Source: Colletes latitarsis (Eukaryota > Arthropoda > Insecta > Hymenoptera > Colletidae). Taken from it: 64,000 nt of DNA. The stretch covers positions 25,882,479 through 25,946,478 of the forward strand of contig NC_135147.1 of assembly GCF_051014445.1 (NCBI RefSeq). The letters are read 5' to 3'. A model generated the notes under the pieces. That model made no database searches. It was not told the origin of the DNA and saw nothing but the letters and a program-made list of their open reading frames with translations. The position numbers and the translations under genes are program-made. Shown piece by piece: positions 13,601 through 25,483 of this stretch (the first letter of the stretch is position 1; every line of letters begins with the position of its first letter).

Positions 13601-16600
13601 TTGTTAATGTTTGTTAATGTTTTCTTTGCGCAAAACACGCTTCCAGCCGGAAGAAGGATTCAACGATGCTCCGTCAATTAAACAGATACTATTTTTGCAT
13701 TTTTTTCGCTCCACGAGTGCTCCCCTTTGCGCGTCCCTTTTATCTCCGGTGCCGGAAAATCCATGAAAATTATAAAACGAAGGCCCCGAGGAACAGATGT
13801 TTCTAAGAGGCTTAAGCGATTACAGCTCTTTTTCAACCTCCGGGAATTTTTCTGCCTATTATCCGCGGAAGGAACAAAAGTCCACGGGGTGTGGGGGGGA
13901 ACGTCATCGGGCGGTCGTGATAGCTCGGTCCGATGCGTAATTGAAGGTTTCCGGCGCGATTATCGCGCGGAGGATCTAATCCTCCGTGTCATACGTTCGG
14001 ATCGCGACGGTCAATGCACAAGTTACCGGACGTAATGACCACGGAGGATTAAATCGCACTCGATTGCACATGAATTCGCGTTTTACGCTGCGACCGCGCC
14101 GCCGGAATGCGACAAAATCGGCACCATTATGATAATGTATCGGCCATTCGGTAGCCGCGTGCGCGCTTTCCGATCCATCCGTTGTCCATCGCCGCAGGTT
14201 ATCGCCGTTCTGACAATAATTGCTCCCAATAATACCGAGAAGAATCCCCTGTTTCCTTGATTTCTACCCGCCAACCCCCCTCGTACGACTGGCTTCTCCT
14301 CCTTTCTCGCCGATGCCGCAATAAAAATTGCACAAACACCGGGCGCACGATCCCGAAACTCGTACGAAGTTCTGTCTTAAAATTGCACTCGACCGCCTAA
14401 CGGGGCATTTTCGACCGAGTTACGAACTTTATCGATACGTACGATCGAACGCGCGAACGCCACTGCCCCGTCCGCACGAGAAAATCATCCGAATAGCGGC
14501 ATTATGATAATCGATCGACCATTCGATTTCTCGTTACGGTTGCCAACCGTAAATGATATACGAGAAAATCACCAAGACTCCCGTTCCTCTCAGAAATTTC
14601 TGTCAAATTATGGATTTACTTATTTTTCGCCCTCTAAATAAACATTAAAGTTCTTCGGGAGGCACTGTTCGCCCTCGTTCCACATAAATTTGGAGCCGAG
14701 ACTGATAACGGGAATCGATGTCGACGATATAGATCTACGAATGCGCAAGAATCGAGACAAATCCGTAGGATCGAAGGGGAGAAGCGGGGAACTCGTCGAT
14801 TTTGAATAAAGTCCTTTCGACGAACGTGACGGAAGTGGTAAGCACCCATCGTCAACTCCCATCGAAACGAACAGTTTCTTCGTGTTCTCCGGGTTTCAAG
14901 AAACTCCGGGGACCGTTATAATGGCGGATACTTCGCTTCCGACTTCGAAACTCTTACTAACTTGCTGTCTCTCAAAGCTCTTATTTGCGAGCGCAGATGA
15001 AGCAGGGCTTTCTCCCGTAACAAGCTTTTCAAATATTTTCTTAAAACACAAGGAGGCGTACCACCGCCGTCGCGGTAAGTCTTCTAAAATATAAAAAATT
15101 TTTACAATTAAAATGCTATGCGCCTAAAAACTTTTCTTATCGAAACGATCTCTGACGATTCGACAAATTTATTTGGTTAAAGGTATTTTGGTCTCGCAGA
15201 GAGGAGAGGGAATCGATTGGACGGTCCGAAACAACTATCTTATCGGTCGGGATTCACCCGGATTAGGTTCTTCTAAAATAATGCGACCGATCGACAATGA
15301 AAAGTAATAGCTATCAACGAACTGTCAACGGGAACCGAAGCTAGTGACGCCGTTGAGAAAGTATTCGATGCATTTTGGAGAGCTTTCGGCATCGGGTTTC
15401 CTCTCCTTTTCTACTTCTGTACCTTCCTCGTAAATCCTCTCCTTTTTTCGCAACCTTGCGTCGCCTCTCTTTTTCTTCCATTTCCTTCCGAACCGAAAAG
15501 TGGACTGCCGTATCGAGCGTTTCCGACTCGCTGGCTTTACTCGCTTCCGGATTCCAATCGCTTCCCGTCTTACGAGTAGGACTTTGGAAACGTTTACGAA
15601 GTCGGTAGCTCCGGGGTAAACTCGGAGGACCTCGTCTCTGGTACAGGTACATATTCCGCCTCGGAAGTATTTCATAGACGCCCGTTACTATCGCTCTAAT
15701 ATCAAACTTATCGGGCAATTTATTCCCCTATGTATTACACGTTTAGGTCTTCAGAATTATCCAGATAATTCCTCCGCCAAAGTACGTTAGTTTATTTAAT
15801 GAAACACATATCGCGAACGTCTCTAATTTTTCCAAGTTCCGATTTGCCGATCAACGATATAAAAACGCTCGTAACCTCGTTATTGTCAATTACGGTCTCC
15901 TTCGGAGGATTCGCGGCCCGTCTGAGCGTATCGACGCGCGAACGAAAAATTCTTTCCAAGTTACGAGCCTATAAAGCTGCTTTACCGTCGAGCCACGCGG
16001 TGCAACAGTCGTGTACTCGCATATGAATCTGTCTCGTGGGCGTTCCCCGAGCTAGCACAATATTCCCGGGGTAAGTTTACATGCACGTATGCTGCACGCA
16101 TAATTACATGCTCGTATCTATAGAACAGTGAGAGCCGGTAGCGTAATCTTGTCTTCTTGATCGGTAAAGCGTAACGACGCGCGCCGCTGATCGCTCCGAC
16201 ATCGAACAATTATTAAACTCGACTAATACGTGGGTTCGAGCACTCGTCAATATTGCATCGGTCGTTGCGCGAAACGATTCGATCCGAACGAGACGATTTT
16301 CGAGAGCAGCGACGATAAAAGCGCGCATAAACAAAAGGGAAATTCCCCCCCGTGTGTCCGCATTACGATGCAAATGCGCGTATCCTGGCACGCGCCTAGA
16401 TTTAAGAACGCCCCCATAGTCCCTCGATATAACTCTATGACTCGAGTTTTTTTCCCCTCCCCCGCCCCGTGGAAAGTTGCGAATGTAGGTTATTCCGCGG
16501 ATGCGATCGCGCAGACCCCCGGAGGTCTTGCCAGTAAAAATTTCTGATTTCCAGAATACCTTTTCGAATTTCAAATAACCGCGCAACGCGTTCGTTTCCG

Positions 16601-18799
16601 CATAAATTTGCTCGAAATTCTTTCGCCACGGAATACCGTTGGATTAATGGCTCGTCGTAACGCGGGATCTTCGGGCGGTTTCGGTGGATCCTTTCTTGGG
16701 TTCCGGCGGAACGCTAAACTAAATTTCCCATCGGGTTCTCCTCGCCGGTAATCGGTGAGATTTACGTAAACTCGGATTCGACCATTCAATGTACGACGGA
16801 AAAAGGCACGTGACTTTAAGACATAAAACCGTAGAAAATCCACTCGACCGTGTATTCCGGCTCCGAAGGAAAATCCTGCACGTTCCGTGAGACTCGGTCA
16901 GCGCGGAATTCTTTTCAAAACATTTCCGTACGATTCGCGACGGGGATGAATTTAAAAAAAAAAAGAATTGTGGAGGGTTCTACCCTCGAAACCCTTTCGA
17001 TAGAAATATTAACCTCCGCTGGACGCTAGAAAACAAGGGAACAGAGATCTCGTTGCGTTTGTATTTCGACCAACGATATCAGGAAGCCACCTAATTATTG
17101 CCGTGCACAGGAAGCAAGATGCGTTTCCGATTGCTCGAGCACGCGTGATTAATGAACGTTCCCAGACGGGAACGCTGTGATAACGCAAACCGTTATTGGA
17201 GGAAATCATATTTTTAGGGGATTCCTCGTAATTCGAACCGGGAAATATATCTTTGTATATGTTTTTTTTTAACTTAAAAGAAGGAAGAAAATTTATTTAT
17301 ATCGCGTTTAAATATTCCCGCTGCCTCACTTGTTGCTTAGCGACAACGAGCGAAACTTTCACGCAATAACCGAGGTTCTACTACGCTCTTGGGAATGCTC
17401 TTTCGATATATCTTCCTTCCAGCTTAGTTCGTTGGTCCCCGAATCTAGTATACCGGGACACATTTGTTGTCGCGTATTTCTTCGACGCTGTTAAAATTAT
17501 ACAGCTGTTTTCCTGTAAATTATATCCATTTTCGACGGACGAACATTATCATGCAGCGGTAATAGACGTATTTAACGATTATCGTTTTTCCAGCGTAAAA
17601 CCGTCGAGCAAGAAGCGAATTACGAGAATGATTTTTATTTTCTCGCTGTCCGTTTTTTTGCGCTTTGAAAAGGGAAATCTGAGCACGCGGCCATTCTTCC
17701 GTAGAACAACGTCGGTATATTCGCGGACGAATGACGCCGCAAATATGTCCGTTTCAGCGTAACGAGTTAATCTCGCTTCATTCGTTCCAAAACCGAGAAC
17801 ATTTTTAAAGCTCATCGGCGGGGCTTCCTCGTTTCGCGGATTACGGATTAACATTGCTACGCGTCACGGACCGCGTAATTACGCTACTGTTTAATACGGG
17901 TCACGAAAAATGCTTGCAATAAAAGGCTGGCTCGCTTTACCGACGATTTAAATGCTCCTGCCATATTGCCGTACATACTTCCGGGCCATTATGTTGTACG
18001 TCGACTCATTATACGGTGCAATTTGTCTACGTATCTTCGACTCAATTTGTTGCGTTGAATTCAACGCGACCGGGCGTAATTCAGTTACGACATTATGGAG
18101 GGAAATTTGGGTTAATCGAAGGGCGGTCGCCGTTCGTTGGGTTTTTCGGGGCAACGCATTATTGTCAATTTCGATCAATTCGATATTATATCGTAACGTT
18201 ATCAATCCACTTGGATGCTTTTTACGGCCGCGTACGATCAATATTCTCGTTGATATTTTCAGTCCATCTCTATTAATTTTCACTGTACTCGGTGTGTGCA
18301 GTTCGGTACGTCGAGCGAGACGTAAGACACGGATTAAAGAATACATTAAAGTCGGGAGGCTGCAATTACATACGAATTAACCCAGATCCGACACGGACAC
18401 GTTGCTTCAAATGGCAAAACCGATAATTCTAATTACTTTAGAATGAAGCGTAACACGTTGTACCGGTTAAAAGGCGATATGCGTGGTTCTCTGCCCCTTC
18501 GAGGTGAAGTTCTCTCGATCTTCTCTGACACACTGCAGAGGGAAGCTGCGAGATAAACGGATTACTCGTATTCGAAAATTGATCGCGACCCTCGATGCGC
18601 ATCGATTCGGAATATTGCGCTTCGACCGCTGTCTATATTCGCAAACTTCGATCACGGTGTCGGCGAAGTCGTCTATTTAGCGTCAGAAGCAAACTTCGCG
18701 GCGAACGTAACAATTTATTGACAACGATACCGAGTGGACCATTAATTAACGACGGACTTCCGGAGCGACGTTTCGATAACGACCGCGTAGATCGATAAT
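13601..18799. other. Gene-free stretch upstream of the candidate promoter
   Basis: Mixed-composition, CpG-rich DNA with no supported exon or repeat. Open frames up to 160 codons exist (for example 16104-16586 minus), but none carries a known motif or splice context. Regulatory elements for the downstream gene may lie here; nothing in the bases alone proves it. Confidence 0.45.
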
Positions 18800-18879
18800 A
18801 TCCGTGGAGAGGTCAAGGAAGACCCTACCGTGTCTAATTCGCAGCGATCAATATCGGTTAATTACCACGCGAAAAAGGT

Positions 18880-19440
18880 GGCTAATCTTGAGGGACGCGT
18901 ATATCGCGCGCTTTTTGGGGGGCGGAAGCGCGAACGGAGGAGCACGTTTTCGTAAGTTAGCCTCCTGGACGACCTGTCCTGCTCCCGTGTACCGGTTCTC
19001 GCCTTTTATCTTTGTCCCCGGTAGGCGAAGGTTGCGAGCTTGCACGAAGATTATCGAGCTCGCACGAAGCAGGGGTGTCGGGAAGCGGGGTGCACGAGGG
19101 TGGAGGTTTGGTCTAGGTACGCCAGAGAGATTCGGTTGCGCGAGGGGGGTTGAAACGAACGGAGGGAGGGAGGTAGGGGGCGGTGGGTCGAGGGTTGAGG
19201 CGCAGGTTGGAGTATCCGTGCGCGAAAGTTCATCGGCAGCATCCAGTGACATCGCGGAGCTCGGCGCGCGCGCTTCGTTTGTTGGCGAGGGTGGTTTTCG
19301 ACGCTTCACCACGATCGGTTACGCGATCGAGCGACGCCGTGAACGCTCCCTTTACAAGTGCAAACGTGTCGACCGACGGGATCCACCGATCGAGCCTTGA
19401 TTTTTATTCAGTGGCGATCGTTGCGCGGTATCAGTGATCG
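18880..19440 (+). promoter_or_regulatory. Candidate promoter with arthropod TCAGT initiators
   Basis: This is the most CpG- and GC-dense block of the window, with purine-rich GGAGG and GGGG tracts. It contains two exact TCAGT initiator words at 19408-19412 and 19431-19435, the arthropod consensus around the +1 A. A GGATAC word at 19461 lies about where a downstream promoter element would sit for the second initiator, one base off. No TATA box is evident, which suits a developmental, initiator-driven promoter. The link to the sidestep-like gene is inferred from strand, position and the donor sites that follow. RNA 5' ends would settle it. Confidence 0.4.
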
Positions 19441-19946
19441 AATCTTGTGTTCGCGCCCCCGGATACGCAGTGATTCTTGTTCACGGTCCTCCCAAGGGGG
19501 GGGGAGGGCGACGGAAAATCCTGGTGCAAGATTATCCGAGCGGCGATCGATGGAAGTAGTGGTGCGTGAGAACGCGTACGGAACTCGAGAACAGTGCGGA
19601 ATAGAGATGTTTGTCGGGGCTCGAGTCGAGTGAGCGGAGGAGGTAGGCGTCCTCCGACCACCGATGACAAGACACACCGCCACGTGTTCACGGCATAATT
19701 CGGCCTGGACCTGAAGTTAACCTCGTACGTGTTCACGGAGAACGATGGTGGGGAAAGTGTGAACAGTTCTGAGTGGATAACGCGGCGATCGACCACGGAA
19801 CCGACGCGAAACAGGTAACGGCGGACTTCTTTGCAGAAATTAACGTAGTCTCGCTAGTCCCCAAAGACGTTTAGCAAAATGGACGAACCGATAAACGAGC
19901 GACGAAACGGTTCTCGTAAGAAAACTCGACTCGCGGTGGGTTAGCG
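19408..19946 (+). other. Candidate non-coding first exon (5' UTR)
   Basis: Runs from the TCAGT initiators to a splice donor. Two donors are possible: CAG/GTAACG after 19814 and GCG/GTAAGT after 19946; the second has the better intron side, the first the better exon side. The long open frames that cross this block have no recognisable product, and the annotated start codon lies in the next exon, so I read it as untranslated. Assignment to the downstream gene is inference; it could be the first exon of an unseen transcript. Confidence 0.35.
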
Positions 19947-22819
19947 GTAAGTTTGATCGTTGAATCGCGAGCGCGCAAACACTTTCTCCGACGCGTAACT
20001 TTTTTCTTTTCCTCGTTTGCAACCCCTCGCTACGTTTCACCGGTTATAGCTGGCTCGAGTTTACGTTATCCGCGCTCGCAGAGAGCTTCGTTCTTCCGTG
20101 AAGTTATCGCAAGAGAACCGAGTGTGCAAATACCAGTCTCGCGCACGGGCGAAGGGGAATGAAAAGTTTTTGCTCGGACGGGGGAATCGAGATACGGTTT
20201 TTTTTTCGTAAAAAGTATGACACGCGTTATAAATTGCGCGTTCCTGCGTGGCATTTGCGATTCACTTATCCCCGATCCTGACGAAGGGACCACCGTCGGT
20301 CTAATGTTTCGCCGATAGGTACGCGCTCGAGTTCTGAATTCTGACGAATGTCGCCATTTATCAATCCCCCAGGCGGGATCTTTGTCAGCTAGAATGACAG
20401 AAGGGATATCGGGAATTACGCTGTCCTGATTTTATTTCTATTTTCGCTCGCGTCGAGAGGGGCGGCTATGACGAGAGCGTGCTCGGTGGTTCGGTTGTAG
20501 CCGGTCGATAAAAAAATAATACGTTCCAATCGACGATGCGCGAAACGACAATCATCGCAGCACTTGTTCATCGTCCGTTCAACCGCGCAGGCACCTACGT
20601 TTTTGTGCCTGATAACTGTTGGTACTAGCAACAAGCGTGGTTATGGAAAACCTGCAGCGAAATTCTTTCGTGCAAACCTTTGTTCACGAAACTATACATT
20701 TTCGAAAATTGGCTGACCATCGCCTGCCTTTTCTACTTCCAGTCGCTCGTAGCTGTCCCGTATAGAATGAAATTTGATATAGAAATATTCCTGTTGCTTT
20801 TAGAGGTACGTAGAAGAGAATGTAATACAATAAAGAACGACTGGAGTTAGTAATACCAAAGCAAGTAGAAACGACGTGTAATGGTCAGACGCGTTGGCCA
20901 AGTCCCGTACTCAACCGCGCGCTCACCGACGAATTTTCAAAGTGAATTTTCTGGAGTACGAAACGGCGTCCAATAAAATTTTATTCCATATTTTCGATTC
21001 ACTTTCTCGCGTAGAACGACCATATTGTCGCTTGCATCGCCCAGTTAACCGAACGTCCTGTGCATTTTACGCGCACAGGATCGTTCCTGTATAAATATAA
21101 CTTCCGTTTACGGCAGCAATCTACCGAGAAAACAATAATACGATCTCCTAATGACATCTTTACGTATAGAAAACGGTTTGCCTCGACTCTGATTCTCTTT
21201 GCTCCGAGCAGTCCTCGTATCGATTTATATCGAATTGCGGACCGCGAGACACACATATTCCAAACACTCGTTTAGGAAATTGTACGACGGAAGAGGGAAA
21301 GGTTCTCGAACGATTTACGATGGCGAATTTTAAGAAAACCCCGGAGCGTACTTGATGACCAAAAGTAGAAAACAACCGGCCCTTCCGAAAGTTCCGAATT
21401 CTGCCACGCCAGAGAAACGGATGCACGCTCCGTGAACTACATACTTACGACAAATTAAGTAATTTAACCGCGCTACAGCATAGTTTCAACCCCCGGAAAC
21501 CGTGCACCTTTTTCCGTTAAAAACAACTAGTCGAGTCGTGTACCGGGGAACTCGCGTACAATTGACCTGAAAAGTAAAATGCCCATTAACTTTCGACTCG
21601 TCAGAGAAAATCGATAGTTTAATGCCACGTACCGATAGCTTTCGCGATTCTTACGAATACTCGTGCAACACAGACCCCGGTATAATGAACGATTTAAGGG
21701 TACTCGATATTAACCCGCGAACTCACTCGTTAAGGCGGAAAGAATGAACGTATTTCGTCTGGTCTCGTCCTTTCGGTTTTTTTTTCTTTAACAAACTCTC
21801 TTATTGCTTCGAGTATTTTTGTCGGTGCGCCGGAATCGATCGACGAGGGCGCAAGAGTAAAAGGCTGTTTTCCCCAGGGATTTCCTAAACGAGATTAAAG
21901 ATAGACTTATTAACGTGCTCCTCTAAGGTGCCTCTCTTTTTATCGAGCCACGAAAATTAGCGTCGGTCCCGATGGCGTTAGATGCTCTTTGAATGTCGAC
22001 GAACCTTTGGAAATCTGATGGCTCGGAAACGTCGGGACTCTCCGGTGTTCTATCTCCCTAATGGCCGTTTAACAGCTTCGTGAAAAGACAAAGTGACTCC
22101 GAACTCCTCGATATCTCGTCTATCGAACCTCCTACGAGAGCATCGGGAGCCATTGTCTCGGCTCGTTGGAATTTCTCTCACTCTTCCTATTCGACGGTTA
22201 ATCGTTTGTCGCGTGTTCCGTGCAAATCGACAACGAATCGAGAGAAAATTACGAACTCGTCGAGGCAAAAAAGATTCGCGGGAAAATAAAAGTGTGCAAA
22301 ACGCGCGCGTCACGTACGTGTTTCTCTCTAGGAACTTTCGGTTTAAGCCATGACGCGAATAAAGTGGACAATAAAGTCCTTCGTTTCGTCGAACATGCAT
22401 TTCCCGTGGACGGTTCTCGAGTCACGTATCTGGAATAGGATAGTTCGGTTCGTCTCGGAAGTGGAGTGAAGTAACTCCGTGCGTCCGATGTGGAACACAT
22501 CAAAAAGACAACTCTCTTTCCCGTTCAATGCTACCAACACCCGTAACTTTCTTCTATGTTTCCTCGAAGCAACCCGTGAAAAGCGGGCGAGCACACGACG
22601 AAAAAGTACTTACAAAGTGTCGTAGACCGTGAACGTGTTTCGTAATGCCGTACTACCAACCTTCCCGACCGATAATTCCCCAACTCCGTGAATGAAATAT
22701 GGCCCGACAGTATCCACTCTACGTTCTTTCGCGAACGATCTACACGATTCGAGTACGGTTTTATAAATCGCGAATCCACCGACGGTTTACCATCCGCATA
22801 CTTTTGCCACTGGAATATA
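19947..22819 (+). other. Probable first intron, upstream part
   Basis: No exon signature seen. It contains one dispersed repeat (20863-21060, listed separately). A T-rich run at 21776-21789 and scattered CpG-rich words are the only other features. Together with the bases to 25391 this would be a 5.4-5.6-kb intron. Confidence 0.4.
20863..21060 (+). repeat. Dispersed repeat R2a, copy 1, headed by the 28-bp motif
   Basis: Begins with the 28-bp motif (20863-20890, ending taatggtcagac). It continues with ttggccaagtc, an accgcgcgc-like word, gaattttcaaagtgaattt and tctggagtacgaaacggcg. The part from about 20888 aligns with 34829-34945, where the same sequence follows the motif in the opposite orientation. 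Non-coding. Confidence 0.6.
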
Positions 22820-23851
22820 CAGGGTGTTAAAATTTTAATGGGGGATTCTGGAGGCGAAAATAAGACGAAAATCAAGAGTATCAATTTGTTGATGGTGGCT
22901 TCGTTAAGAAGTTATTAACGTTTAAAGTTCCGCCAATAATGAATTTTTTTCTCGAAAATGGTTAGGATTTCGGGGATATGTCTATTAACCAAAAATGATT
23001 ATAATTGGTCCCTGCAATCAAAAATAATTTTTCCAGAACGATTTGAAATTTTTCAATTTCGCCGAAAAATTTAGGCACCTACTCCCTGTCGATTTTTCTT
23101 AAAAATTCGTTTTCGATTATAATAATTTCGTTTGATGTCCTACAGAAAAGTTGTTTAATACTTCTTTGTAGGTACCTATGGGCTCTACTTCAGAAAAAAG
23201 TTTCATTGAAATATATTCACTATTATAGGAGTTATGGCTGTTTGAAAATTGGACCATTTTTATGGGGTTTTTCTCATTTTGCGGGGTCAAGGACCAACTT
23301 TTCGAATATTTTTGCGATTTGTACATATTCTCCACGAAAATACGCGTAGTTTGCTTTTTTAAACATTAAAATCGTCCAATCCGTTCTGAAGTTATGGCGT
23401 TTTAAAGATACGCATGAAATTTCAGTGAAACATATCGACGCTATGGTCAGACATGAAATTTTCGGTAATGAATTTTTTTCTCGAAACTGAGTAGGATTTC
23501 GGGGGTATGTCTGTTGACCAAAAATGCTTGGAATTGACCCCTGCAACTAAAAATAATTTTTCCAAGACGATTCGAAAGTCTTTTTTTTCACCCAAAACTT
23601 TCAGCACTTACTCGAATTGTTTTCTCGAAGGAGGGTAGGATTTCGGGGATATGTGTATTCATAAAAAATGATTGTAATTGACCCCCGCAACCGAAAATAA
23701 TTTTTCCAGAACGATTTGAAATTTGTTAATTTAATTATTAATGACTTTTTAACGAAGCCTCCATCAACGAATTGGTATTCTTGATTTTCGTCTTATTTTG
23801 GCCTCTAGAATCTCCGATTAAAATTTTTCTCTGAGATGGCCGAACACCCTA
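22820..23851 (+). mobile_element. Non-autonomous TIR element, complete copy 1 (about 1,032 bp)
   Basis: The left end (cagggtgtt, aaaattttaatggggg, attctggaggcg, aataagacgaaaatcaag) is the reverse complement of the right end (cttgattttcg, ttattttggcctctagaat, ccgattaaaattttt, gaacaccct), giving terminal inverted repeats of about 100-113 bp. The left repeat has lost about 15 bp just inside its tip. Inside are three direct copies of a module starting gaattttttt/ctcgaaa and containing taggatttcgggg (about 22941-23056, 23470-23590, 23614-23735) and a highly conserved centre (23183-23312). There is no transposase frame. TA precedes the left end. It belongs to the same family as 39223-40256 and 63471-64000. 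Confidence 0.88.
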
Positions 23852-24424
23852 CATTTACGTAGCTTTGTATCTCGATCGCGTGGCCGTGCGTCGTTTAAAG
23901 CGACCACCGATATTACACGTTGCGTGTGGAACGCCTTACGCGATCAACGCGAGCAGAATTATCGCGGTAAAAACGATCTCTGTGCGTGCACGATGGAGAA
24001 ATCTCTTTCGCGTGTAACGTAAGTTTCCTTCTTTCAGGGATGAAGAAATAATTCGCTTCGAGACTTACTTACGGACTCTCCTATACGGAAAACCTCGCGG
24101 TTCTTTTAAAATTGTACATTTTTGTCAGCATAGAATGCTTCGTAATTTTACGAACATATCACGTGAGTTTTCGAAGCTTCCAATTGCATCCTGCTGTTGC
24201 AATAAGATTTTATTTAATTTTCTGTATACTAGAGAAGATGGATATACTGAACAAGTTCGTGTACAAATAAATTCTAAGACTAGTTCGAAGAGTTTTTAAG
24301 AATTACAACGAATAAAAAATATAAAGTATCCTGTAGACGACTGGAGGCTGTTGGAGAGATGAAATACGCGTCTGTAAATTTCCACGGGTATGAATTTTAT
24401 GTTTGGAGAATGTTTCGAAAATAG
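23852..24424 (+). other. Intron sequence without recognisable features
   Basis: AT-rich from about 24.1 kb. Nothing recognisable; the last part leads into the mariner remnant. Confidence 0.4.
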
Positions 24425-24690
24425 TAGAACGACGATGGGAATGACGCTTCGACAAAATGGCCACGTAGATTGCCAGATATGTCACCACTGGATTACTATC
24501 TTCGGGGAGCGATAAAGCAGAAAGTTTACACCCGCGCGTTTGAAAATTGTGACGAACCGTGGACTGTAATATTAACTGCAAGTGAAAACACCACCATAAA
24601 TACACTCTCGCGCGTTCGTTAATCACTATCTCGCCTCGTCGATCCGTGCACAGAACGAAACAGTGATTTTTTTATCATTCTATGGTCGTT
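24425..24690 (+). pseudogene. Mariner-type transposase C-terminal remnant
   Basis: In the frame of 24458-24460 the sequence reads WPRRLPDMSPLDYYLRGAIK, then QKVY. This is the hallmark WPPRSPDL-PLDFFLWG-(L/V)K-KVY block of mariner/Tc1 transposases, in which the D of PLD is the third catalytic acidic residue. It continues to NTLSRVR and a stop near 24620. A shifted frame beyond it (SLSRLVDPCTE, then DFF) resembles the family's last helix and tail. A stop lies just upstream (24425-24427) and no N-terminal domain is visible, so this is a truncated dead fragment. A cut-and-paste function is known for the family; this copy cannot act. Confidence 0.72.
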
Positions 24691-25391
24691 ATTTACAGAC
24701 CAGTTTTACTGAAACTCTAGATCAGATCTCGAGATACGGATATGGAACGTAAATGTCTTTTAACAAATTTTTATTACAACGGTCCAATCGTGACCGGGCA
24801 AAAAGTTAAGCAAAACTCGACGCAGGTTCCAAAAACTGGAACGACGCTCCGCGAGGAGGAGTTCCGTCCACCTGTGCGAAACGATGGACATTAGAAAAAC
24901 GTATTACGTTTGCTCATACTTTTTGTCACCGCGACAGTATTGCTGTCGGTATTCTGGTTTTCAGCCGTCTCGCTTCCACCGAGGAAAAGCAAAAGCTGGT
25001 AGGATTAGATTAGATAAGGGTCGGATGGAATACGGTGGGCGAAGGAGAATCTTCGATTAAATCTTCTAGCGCCGAGGATGAGCAGTAGTCGTCGACCAAA
25101 CCGACCGTATGAAATTCAATTCGATTTTCCCCTCCCACTGCCCTCTTCTTGCGGCGATTCGTAATAATATGATTTTTACGGAAGCGGTTCTAACCGTATG
25201 ATTATTAATTTCAAGGATCCTTTCGATTTCATCTCCGTCGAATCCCTCGGAAAGATCGAGAACACGATTGTCAACTTACGTCAGAAAGAATAGCTACGTT
25301 TTACGAACCAGTATCGTGTTGTCTATTCAAGTCGCGTTCGGGGTAAGCGTATTAAGTAATCTTTGATTAATTGTCCCCATTCTGTTAACAG
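24691..25391 (+). other. End of probable first intron, with acceptor
   Basis: No gene. A Y-rich tract (taattgtccccattctgtt) followed by aacag gives a clear splice acceptor at 25390-25391. A possible mariner 3' end may lie in the first 150 bases, but no inverted repeat partner was found. Confidence 0.4.
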
Positions 25392-25483
25392 AACAAGGTG
25401 ACTGGGACCCTGCGACCCTTGCACGGAGAACAAGACGTAAACGTCGTTAGGATGGTTTGAAATTATCAAGAGACGCTCGTCAG
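25392..25483 (+). other. 5' UTR part of exon 2, with a minimal upstream ORF
   Basis: Starts after the acceptor AG at 25390-25391 and runs to the start codon at 25484. It contains an ATG-GTT-TGA (25451-25459), a two-codon upstream ORF ending 24 bases before the main start, so a scanning ribosome would need to skip it or reinitiate. Exon 2 as a whole is 25392-25601 (210 bp). Confidence 0.6.

Noticed and set aside
18804..19400. 198-codon open frame on the + strand
   Set aside because: It covers the GC-rich putative promoter, has low-complexity Gly/Arg-rich text and no domain; long frames are expected there because stops are rare.
23425..23452. Seventh copy of the 28-bp motif inside TIR element copy 1
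   Set aside because: Only the last dozen bases (ctatggtcagac) agree; copy 2 of the element lacks it, so I treat it as chance or a local change.
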